Shown piece after piece: positions 26,601 through 33,689 of a stretch of 33,689 nt of DNA. Each line of letters starts with the position of its first letter. Position 1 is the stretch's first letter. The position numbers were made by a program, and so were the translations under genes. The stretch spans positions 1 through 33,689 of the forward strand of contig JAQVYS010000015.1 in the NCBI GenBank assembly GCA_028708605.1, given 5' to 3'. The notes under the pieces were generated by a model, which saw nothing but the letters and a program-made list of their open reading frames with translations, did no database searches and was not told the origin of the DNA. The stretch comes from Bacillota bacterium (GTDB taxonomy: Bacteria; Bacillota; DTU065).

Positions 26601-27075
26601 CTTCCATGACTTCCCCACAGGCGAGCCTGAGTCCAGCCCTTCCATCTGGTTGCGAGGCACCGTCATCTGGGTTTTGATGAATAATAACTGTCCTTCCAAC
26701 TACGTCAATCGGGCTAAACCGATTGGTGTAAAAGACCATAGTAGCTCTACCATCCATAGCAAATAGATTAGGTAGATCTCCTGCATGGTTTCCGTGAGCC
26801 TGGTTATCAGGGTTGTAGTGTCCTCCTGCTGCCATAAAGGGTTGATCACTGTCACCGACTTTGCAGCAAGATCCTTCATGGATATGAAAACCAAACGGTC
26901 CAATTGGAGGCCTTACAGCGGTTTTCGGGCTATAGGGAGGCAGACCTTTAATATCAGCTACAAGATAAGCTCCACCCTCCGGGGCATCTAAAAACCATAC
27001 GGTTCCATTTATTTGAGGTCTTAAAGGACCGCCTCTTAAATAGGCGATCGACCTTGGTTTTACTTTGTTAAACAT
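26590..27075 (-). CDS. Cu/Zn superoxide dismutase family protein (SodC-like)
   Basis: GFHIHEG, AAGGHYNP, HGNHAGDLPNL, VIIHQNPDD and GRAGLRLACG, with the Cu/Zn His/Asp ligands retained; ATG 27075 with GGGGATG RBS. Confidence 0.88.
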   Translation of the reverse strand: MFNKVKPRSIAYLRGGPLRPQINGTVWFLDAPEGGAYLVADIKGLPPYSPKTAVRPPIGPFGFHIHEGSCCKVGDSDQPFMAAGGHYNPDNQAHGNHAGDLPNLFAMDGRATMVFYTNRFSPIDVVGRTVIIHQNPDDGASQPDGRAGLRLACGEVMEAIE

Positions 27076-27160
27076 AGCCAACATCCCCTTAAACTTATAC
27101 ATGGTATACAATATGCCAAAAGGGGAAAATAGGCTTTAGTTTTTGTTACATTTTGCAATG

Positions 27161-27757
27161 TTAAGTATCTAAATAAGCCTCTTTTTGATTAGAAAAAAGG
27201 GCTTTTTTGTGCTTATAGGTTACAATCAAGGATACGAGAAAAACAGCTGAGCGCAGATACCACGATCTGTATGACACAAAAGTTTGGATATTCGCAGTAA
27301 AAAGGGTTATTACTACACTTTTCGGGGTAGGAACACCTAGAACTCTCAAAAAACCAAACAATAAAAACCAGACAAGGGCCACAAATCCTTTAAAGAGGAA
27401 CAGAAACACCCCTGCTGTCACAGCAAGTGCTTTTCCACCGTTAAAATGTAAATAGAAAGACCAAGCATGCCCGCTTACAGCCGATAATGCTGTAAGTAAA
27501 AGTATTAGTTCTGAGTCTGGCCATATCTTTTTTGCAGCGAATACAGCAAGGCCACCTTTTAAAAAGTCTAGACTAAAACCGAAAACTCCGGCTGCTTTAC
27601 TTCCGTAGCGCCAAGCATTATATGCACCGGGATTTTTGTCGCCGTATTCCCTAATATCTGTGCCGCTGAGGCTTTTGGCAACAAGCAAACTAAAAGGGAT
27701 AGAAGAGAGAAGATACACAAAAATTACATAGACCATTTGGTAAAATCGTATAGCCAT
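27161..27757 (-). CDS. PlsY-like glycerol-3-phosphate acyltransferase family membrane protein
   Basis: LLSSIPFSLLVAK, GDKNPGAYNAWRYGSKAAGVFGFSLDFLKG, SGHAWSFYLHFNGGKALAVTAGVF; ATG 27757 with GGAGGG RBS. Confidence 0.82.
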   Translation of the reverse strand: MAIRFYQMVYVIFVYLLSSIPFSLLVAKSLSGTDIREYGDKNPGAYNAWRYGSKAAGVFGFSLDFLKGGLAVFAAKKIWPDSELILLLTALSAVSGHAWSFYLHFNGGKALAVTAGVFLFLFKGFVALVWFLLFGFLRVLGVPTPKSVVITLFTANIQTFVSYRSWYLRSAVFLVSLIVTYKHKKALFSNQKEAYLDT

Positions 27758-27935
27758 AACGTACCCTCCATTTTCTCTACTAGAGGTCTCAGTTGATAGA
27801 TTTGGCAAAAAAGTAAAAAATCCTTGTCTAGGAATTTTTCACTTGTTACAAAATTGTGAGTTCTTTATATGATAGAAGGATAAAGATGCAGGAATTTACT
27901 GTTGAAGTTCTAATTTTCTTAAGGGAGGGGTGCCT

Positions 27936-29240
27936 GTGAGAAGATATATTTTAGTTGTGATTTTTTCTGCTCTTTTAATTTTTTCGGTAGTGGTTTTTGC
28001 AGAACCAACTTGGCCTATAGTTAAAGGGACATTTATACAAGAATGGTTAACTTTGCATTGGTCAGATGAAATGTGGGATAGAGAGTTAGAGTATTTACGG
28101 GAAGTAGGTATGGAATTTATTATTGTTGCACCTACTGGATTTGGCTTTGGAAATAGCGGCCTAAAGACAATCTATCCAACGCAGATTCCAGACTGGATAG
28201 AATACGCCCAAGGCATAGACTTACTTGAAAACACATTAAGAGCTGCAAAAAGAGCAGATATGAAGGTTGTTATAGGTTTAAACATGGATGATCTTTGGTG
28301 GCAAAAGGGTGTGCGTGATCCTAAGTGGCTCTACGAGAGAGTTGAGCTTGGCAATATGCTAGCAGAAGAGATATATAACCTATACTATGAGAGATTTACT
28401 GACACTATTTGTGGTTGGTATTTTGTTTTTGAGATAGACAATTTAATGGTTAGGCAGAAAAACTCTGTGGAGGTGCTTTCTACAGCGTTTAACAAGCAGT
28501 TAGATTTTTTAACCGAACTAAACCCAGATCTCTTTTTTATATGGAGTCCTTACATGAACTCTATGCTTGCTCCTAAAGAAAGCTACGGGAAATTTTGGAC
28601 AGAGTTATTTAAAAAGGTGCGCTTTAGAGACGGGGATATCTTCTCGCCAATGGACTGTGTTGGCGCAGGAGGTACGACAATAGATAACTTTGCTGGTTGG
28701 TTTTTAGAGTTTAGAAAGGCAGTAGATACAAAGCCTGGACTGCAACTCTTTTCGAATGCTGAGAACTTTGACTATAGAGACTGGACCTCAGCTCCTATAA
28801 ATAGATTTATTCAGCAATTAGAGCTAGTGAAGAGTTATGTTGACGGTTTTATCACATTTGCCTATCCTCACTACTACAGTCCAAATATTATTGATCAAGG
28901 TTTTCACGAAACCTACTTACTATACGTAAAGACCGGAAAAACCGATACTCAGTCACCAACGCCCCCTTCTAGTTTGCGGACACTTGAGATGCCTGATGGT
29001 TCTTGTTTTTTGTTGTGGGACAATGGTGAAGACAATGTTGGGGTAGCTGGCTATATTATCTACAGGGACGGTAAAGAGATTGGTAAGACGCAAGTACCAA
29101 GAAAAAATGCCTCTGGTTTTTTAAATGCTTACAAAGAGGAAGGCCTCCAAACAGGTAGAATGTATAGCTATGTTCTTTATACCTATGATTTTGCTGGTAA
29201 TCTTTCAGAAGCAAGTGAAGAGTTTGTTCTAGAATTTTAA
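27936..29240 (+). CDS. Secreted DUF4434-like protein with C-terminal fibronectin type III-like domain
   Basis: Signal peptide; KGTFIQEW..MWDRELEYLREVGMEFIIVAPTGFG parallels 1257-2357; the C-terminal PTPPSSLRTLEMPDGSCFLLWDNGEDNVGVAGYIIYRDGKEIGK...YTYDFAGNLSEAS is FN3-like. Start is GTG 27936 or 27930. Confidence 0.7.
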   Translation: MRRYILVVIFSALLIFSVVVFAEPTWPIVKGTFIQEWLTLHWSDEMWDRELEYLREVGMEFIIVAPTGFGFGNSGLKTIYPTQIPDWIEYAQGIDLLENTLRAAKRADMKVVIGLNMDDLWWQKGVRDPKWLYERVELGNMLAEEIYNLYYERFTDTICGWYFVFEIDNLMVRQKNSVEVLSTAFNKQLDFLTELNPDLFFIWSPYMNSMLAPKESYGKFWTELFKKVRFRDGDIFSPMDCVGAGGTTIDNFAGWFLEFRKAVDTKPGLQLFSNAENFDYRDWTSAPINRFIQQLELVKSYVDGFITFAYPHYYSPNIIDQGFHETYLLYVKTGKTDTQSPTPPSSLRTLEMPDGSCFLLWDNGEDNVGVAGYIIYRDGKEIGKTQVPRKNASGFLNAYKEEGLQTGRMYSYVLYTYDFAGNLSEASEEFVLEF

Positions 29241-29264
29241 GAGATAAAAGATCAACTAAAAACG

Positions 29265-29310
29265 AATTGGCCTCAAAAGTTAGACTGAAATCTGGCTCTT
29301 GGGGTCAATT
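29265..29310. repeat. Inverted-repeat hairpin resembling back-to-back IS3-family ends; possible terminator
   Basis: AATTGGCCTCAAAAG-ttagactgaaatctgg-CTCTTGGGGTCAATT, 15-bp stem with one mismatch plus wobbles. Confidence 0.5.
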
Positions 29311-29447
29311 TTAAACTGGTTTTTTTTGAATAAACTACCATCTATAGACCAATTAAAATCGGAGTTGTGTTAGAGTAGTAAAGGTGATAGACTTATAGTA
29401 GTCTATAATAGCAGGTACTAAACTTAGGTGCCAAAGATGGTGAAGCT

Positions 29448-30398
29448 ATGAAAATACCAGAACTCAAAATAGGAAATTTAAAAGCAAAATTACCCATTAT
29501 CCAAGGTGGTATGGCAGTTAGGATCTCCACGGCTAGACTTGCTGCGCAAGTTGCAAATGAAGGAGCTATCGGAGTAATTGCTGGAACAGGGCTTAACCCT
29601 CAGGAATTAACAGATGAGATTAAGCTAGCTCGTTCCTTAACAGACGGTATAATTGGTGTTAATGTGCTATATGCAGTTAAGGATTTTGCTTTGTTAGTAA
29701 AGACAGCAATTAGCTCTAGCATTGATCTAGTGATTTCTGGGGCTGGTTTTTCTAGAGAGATATTTACTTGGGGCAGGGAAACAGACACTGCTATTTTACC
29801 CGTTGTTTCCTCAGCTCGCCTTGCAATTTTGGCAGAAAGATTAGGAGCAAAGGCTGTGATAGTTGAAGGGACTGAGGCAGGGGGGCATCTTGGTACAGAT
29901 CGAAGATTAGTCGATATTCTTCCTGAAGTAGTTAAAAAGGTAGAAATTCCAGTGATAGGAGCAGGTGGAATCATCGATGGTTTTGATATAGCTAAAATTT
30001 TAAATTTGGGAGCAAGTGGAGTGCAGATGGGCACTCGTTTTGCAGCAAGCGTTGAATCAAATGCTTCAGATGCTATGAAAAAAAGTTATATTACAGCCAC
30101 AAAAGATGATGTTATTTCGGTACCAAGCCCAGTTGGTCTTCCTGGAAGAGCTATAAGAAACAGGTTTACAGATAAAATAAATGGAGATAAAGTCAAGATT
30201 ACCAAATGTAACAACTGTCTTAAAGCCTGCTCACACCGTTATTGTATTATGGATGCACTATTAGAAGCCTCAAGCTTTGGATCAGGAGCTGAAGAAAAGG
30301 CCTTGTTTTTTGCAGGATCTTGCGTAGACCGCATCAAGGAGATCCTACCTGTAAAAGAGATCATTAACAACTTAAAAAAAGAGCTAAAAATGGCTTAA
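29448..30398 (+). CDS. Nitronate monooxygenase / FabK-like enoyl-ACP reductase family flavoprotein
   Basis: PIIQGGMAVRIS, GVIAGTG, GTEAGGHLGTD, VIGAGGIIDG, GASGVQMGTRF motifs; C-terminal CNNCLKACSHRYC. Confidence 0.88.
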   Translation: MKIPELKIGNLKAKLPIIQGGMAVRISTARLAAQVANEGAIGVIAGTGLNPQELTDEIKLARSLTDGIIGVNVLYAVKDFALLVKTAISSSIDLVISGAGFSREIFTWGRETDTAILPVVSSARLAILAERLGAKAVIVEGTEAGGHLGTDRRLVDILPEVVKKVEIPVIGAGGIIDGFDIAKILNLGASGVQMGTRFAASVESNASDAMKKSYITATKDDVISVPSPVGLPGRAIRNRFTDKINGDKVKITKCNNCLKACSHRYCIMDALLEASSFGSGAEEKALFFAGSCVDRIKEILPVKEIINNLKKELKMA

Positions 30399-30435
30399 AA
30401 AAAGAGGGATATCCCGAAGGATGTTCCTCCTTTTT
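30397..30435 (+). terminator. Rho-independent terminator
   Basis: AAAAAGAGGGATATCC-cgaa-GGATGTTCCTCCTTTTT. Confidence 0.75.
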
Positions 30436-30491
30436 GTAATAGATTTTCTTACAGAGCTTTTGTATGAGGTGGCAAGTAAGTTTAACCTAGC

Positions 30492-31634
30492 TTAGTCTAA
30501 ACTTCCGTAGATAGTGACGCTTCCAAGATTCATCCCTGAGGTCATTAATGTGCTATTAACATTGATGGTGATTGGTACAGTTTGATAAAACTCTAACCAA
30601 TTATCTCTTATCTCAAACCAAATGCTAGGATGAAAAGCTCTAAGCAGTCTGCCAAAGCCTACAGGATCTGAGCCCAATTCTCTGATAGTCGCGAGAGCTT
30701 TAGCAGCTTCCTTTTGGACATGGTGCGCCTGAGCTGTTGTAAGGTTGGTCCAATGCTTTGGTATAGTTGGGTCAATAGCACCTGTTTGTTCACCAAGATT
30801 GCTTACGACTTTAATGTTTACTTCATAGCTTACCTTACTGTTTTCGACCTTAGTTTTGATTTTGGTGCTAGCAGAGGTAATTTCTAGAGTTGCAGATTCA
30901 ACTTCAGAATTTTCGATAACTATTAAGCCGCCTTCGATTTGTCCCATTAGCCAAAGCAAACCTCTCGAAGTAAGGGTGTCAATATTCCCTACGAAGGTTT
31001 CGCGTCTAAAGAGTGAAGTTCCCTTAACTTCTATAAATGTTTCGTCTTCCACGTCTCTAGTTCCAAGTAACGTACAAGCAAAGTCCTTACCTTCATTACT
31101 TAAGGAGACAGTAACCTCCTTAAACCTAGTATGGACATATTTACCAAGAGATTGTTTTGTGACAAAGAGTGCGTTTAGGCCTTCTCCAGAAATATCCTCT
31201 AAGGCAACTTTTGCTTTTAATAGCTCTCTAGCTTTTTTTTCGGTGACCGCTATCGAAATAATAGGGCGGACCTCAAAGTCTCTGATGAAACAGTCTGTTA
31301 AGACGGCTAACCCTTTGTCTAAAGAATCTTCACTAAAAATCGCTATCTGTAGATAACCCCAATAGAGTTTGTGAGACAAGTAGCTTGAAGCATTTCGAAT
31401 AGCATCAAATATTGTGGCTCCAGATGTATAGATTGTAGTAGTAACGTTTTCACTTGAAGTTTGGGCGATTTTCTCCGGTCTAATAATTTGAATTGTTAAG
31501 TAGTATTTGTTGTCTTCATAGTCGATACCAACGGCAGAAACTAGAGCTAAATCCTCTAGTTCATATGAACTCCAACATCCAGTTCCAAAAACGACAATCA
31601 GTATCAACAAAATTAGTGTCAGTTTCAGCTTCAA
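30492..31634 (-). CDS. Ger(x)C-family spore germination lipoprotein
   Basis: Lipobox FGTGCW; CWSSYELEDLALVSAVGIDYE typical of GerAC; ATGA overlap with the upstream GerA gene. Confidence 0.92.
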   Translation of the reverse strand: MKLKLTLILLILIVVFGTGCWSSYELEDLALVSAVGIDYEDNKYYLTIQIIRPEKIAQTSSENVTTTIYTSGATIFDAIRNASSYLSHKLYWGYLQIAIFSEDSLDKGLAVLTDCFIRDFEVRPIISIAVTEKKARELLKAKVALEDISGEGLNALFVTKQSLGKYVHTRFKEVTVSLSNEGKDFACTLLGTRDVEDETFIEVKGTSLFRRETFVGNIDTLTSRGLLWLMGQIEGGLIVIENSEVESATLEITSASTKIKTKVENSKVSYEVNIKVVSNLGEQTGAIDPTIPKHWTNLTTAQAHHVQKEAAKALATIRELGSDPVGFGRLLRAFHPSIWFEIRDNWLEFYQTVPITINVNSTLMTSGMNLGSVTIYGSLD

Positions 31635-33208
31635 TGGTTCTCACCTTGGTCATTATTTAAGTGTGTTAACCGAAAGTCAGCGCGCTTTTTGTCTACTGCA
31701 AATTGACGCGGTCGAAAAACTCTCATCCATATTGGCAAACGTACAAAGGTGTCTGCCATCTCTTTTGGAATAAGGGGTGAAATCGGAGAGAGATACGGAA
31801 TCCCAAAAGAATAAAGAGAAGTTAAATAAAGTAAGGTGACAATGATCCCGTAGACAAGGCCATAAAAGCCCAATAATCCTACTAAAAGGAGATAGAAATA
31901 TCTTAAGAAGGTTGCTGGTTCAAAGAGGGACGGAATTATAAAATTCGCAATTGCAGTAAGTGCGATAGAAATCACCATAGGAGCGCCTACAAGACCTGCA
32001 TTTACCGCGGCGTCACCGATAACTAAAGCGCCAACAATGTTTACTGCACCACCAACTGCCCCCGGCATACGAATACCAGCTTCTCTCAGGATTTCGAAAA
32101 ATAAAGACAAAATAAGAGCCTCAACAAAAGCTGAAAACGGTGTGGACATTCTCGCTGCAGCAAAAGAATAGGCTAGGTAATTGGGAAGTAGTTCATGATG
32201 AAATGAAGTAAGCGCTACATAAGAAGGAACTGTAAAGATGCTTAAGAGAAACGCTACAAACCTAAGAAGCCTTAAGGAACTTTGCATAATCCACGGACTA
32301 CAATAATCCGAGGGGACTTGGAAGTGTTCAATAAATAGATGCGGGACAGTCAGCACAAACGGTGTTCCGTTAACTATAATGGCAATTCTTCCCTCTAAAA
32401 TCTTGCTTGCTACCTTATCGGGTCTTTCACTAACTCCTATAGTTGGAAAAGGGGAGTGGGGCGAATCACCTATTAATTCACTAATAATCCCAGATGAGAG
32501 TAAACCATCGATTTTAGAGGATTTTAAACGTCTTTTTACCTCATCCAAAAGCTCAGGGCGTGCGATACCTTTGACATAAGCAATACAGATATCTGTTTTA
32601 GTTACAACACCAATTGAGGTCATCTCTAAAGCTAAATTAGGAGTAGCGATGATCCGCCTTAAAAGAGAGGTGTTGATTCTTAAATTTTCTACGAAACCCA
32701 ATCTAGGGCCTTGTGTAGTTCTTTCTGTATCTGGTTCTTCGATAGCGCGTGTTGCAAATCGCCTGTGTCCTAAGACTAATGTGTCTTGAAAGCCATCGAT
32801 AAGTAGTGCGGTTTCTCCCTGCATAACACGTTCAACAGCTCTATATAACTCGTTTTCGATCTTCAGTTCAGTTGAAAGAATCAAGTGATTGGTGATGGCC
32901 TCTAAAGGGCTTAGGTTCGTACCAATAATATTTTTAAAATATTCCTCCTGAATTAAAGGCTGTATAACTCGAACCTCTAGCGCTTCTTTGTCTACTAATC
33001 CGTCTACAAAAAGCAAGATAGCTCTGATTTCTCCGTTAAACCCGATATTAAGCTCTCTAATAATAATATCGGGGCTTTCTCTGAACTGTCTTTTTAGATA
33101 TAGGATTTTTTTGTCTAATGATTTTGTAGGCAGAGGTATCGTTGGATCTTGATCACTACTTGCAAATAATCTTTTGAGACCTAACTTTTGCTTTAACCAT
33201 GCAAACAT
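31631..33208 (-). CDS. GerA-family spore germination protein (A subunit)
   Basis: GFVENLRINTSLLRRII, KTDICIAYVKGIA, EGRIAIIVNGTPFVLTVPHLF, YVALTSFHHELLP, AVNAGLVGAPMVI motifs. Confidence 0.93.
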   Translation of the reverse strand: MFAWLKQKLGLKRLFASSDQDPTIPLPTKSLDKKILYLKRQFRESPDIIIRELNIGFNGEIRAILLFVDGLVDKEALEVRVIQPLIQEEYFKNIIGTNLSPLEAITNHLILSTELKIENELYRAVERVMQGETALLIDGFQDTLVLGHRRFATRAIEEPDTERTTQGPRLGFVENLRINTSLLRRIIATPNLALEMTSIGVVTKTDICIAYVKGIARPELLDEVKRRLKSSKIDGLLSSGIISELIGDSPHSPFPTIGVSERPDKVASKILEGRIAIIVNGTPFVLTVPHLFIEHFQVPSDYCSPWIMQSSLRLLRFVAFLLSIFTVPSYVALTSFHHELLPNYLAYSFAAARMSTPFSAFVEALILSLFFEILREAGIRMPGAVGGAVNIVGALVIGDAAVNAGLVGAPMVISIALTAIANFIIPSLFEPATFLRYFYLLLVGLLGFYGLVYGIIVTLLYLTSLYSFGIPYLSPISPLIPKEMADTFVRLPIWMRVFRPRQFAVDKKRADFRLTHLNNDQGENH

Positions 33209-33212
33209 CTTC

Positions 33213-33689
33213 TCACCTCTTTAAAATACGAGACTTAGATTTTTTAGTAGGTTTTGGTTTCAAAAAGAAGCTTCTAACTAGGCTGATAATGGGAAATAGG
33301 AAACTGAAGACTAAAGTAAAGTATCTTAAATAGTGTTGCCTAAACCAAGCAATCAAACCAATATTTAGGGGCATTTTATTAGCGACAAAAATTACGGTAA
33401 AAAAAAGCGGTATAAGTAGACTTCGGTAGGATTTTAGATTAAACACTTGGGCGACTGTCAAGATGATGACATAGAGAAACAGGGTGGTTCCTGTAAAGCC
33501 TATCAAGTTTAAGGTAAGGGACATTATTATTTCTACGTGGGTTATACTGGCACCAATACTAATATTTCTAGCAACAGAAATAAAAGGAAATAGCTCATTT
33601 TTTACTCCAGCTCCATAAACAAGAATATTTCGCAACGATGTTAAGAAGACCACACTAGACCCTAATATTACACCTCGAAAAAAGCCTTT
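33213..33689 (-). CDS. GerAB-like endospore germination permease, C-terminal part (continues past window edge)
   Basis: Polytopic; frame is open from the ORF-track start at 33653 to the window edge (GFFRGVILGSSVVFLTSLRN); position next to GerA/GerC. Confidence 0.82.
   Translation of the reverse strand, partial: KGFFRGVILGSSVVFLTSLRNILVYGAGVKNELFPFISVARNISIGASITHVEIIMSLTLNLIGFTGTTLFLYVIILTVAQVFNLKSYRSLLIPLFFTVIFVANKMPLNIGLIAWFRQHYLRYFTLVFSFLFPIISLVRSFFLKPKPTKKSKSRILKR

Noticed and set aside
26503-26991. Plus-strand ORFs 26503-26766 and 26785-26991 and minus ORF 26216-26407
   Set aside because: The first two are mainly antisense of SodC, and the last lies within the group II intron and terminator; none has a convincing RBS or protein-like motif.
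29600-30034. Antisense ORF 29600-30034(-)
   Set aside because: Entirely antisense to the nitronate monooxygenase-like gene; no RBS or motif.
30856-31356. Plus-strand ORF 30856-31356
   Set aside because: Antisense to the Ger(x)C gene, which has strong family motifs.
1-33689. CRISPR arrays, tRNA and rRNA genes
   Set aside because: No regularly spaced direct repeats and no tRNA or rRNA signature sequences were found by eye on either strand.

Overview
The window is a chromosomal segment of low-to-moderate GC from what looks like an endospore-forming Firmicutes-type anaerobe. A GerB/GerA/GerC-type germinant receptor operon lies at the right edge, a superoxide reductase at the left, and several secreted proteins have AxA-type signal peptides with no lipobox. 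The content is mostly accessory or surface and carbohydrate related: four orphan family-1 sugar-binding proteins with no ABC permeases in the window, a fifth decayed SBP relic, a GH2 glycosidase, an SGNH hydrolase, a membrane alpha/beta-hydrolase fusion, two DUF4434-like secreted proteins, and a pair of paralogous secreted proteins of unknown family. RNA elements are a lysine riboswitch controlling an NhaC-family transporter (minus strand, ~4565-4775) and a compact, ORF-less group IIC-type intron placed directly after a terminator (~26264-26600). The best candidate for an undescribed system is at 5585-9227. A membrane-anchored DUF2207-like protein ends in a Cys-Ala repeat tail (SSCACACACACASSGGCT). 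It is translationally coupled (TGATG) to a radical SAM/SPASM protein with a PqqD/RRE-like N-terminus, and a DUF4097-like secreted protein follows. This resembles a RiPP-style modification system acting on the tail of a large membrane protein. All family assignments come from reading motifs by eye; no database search was run.
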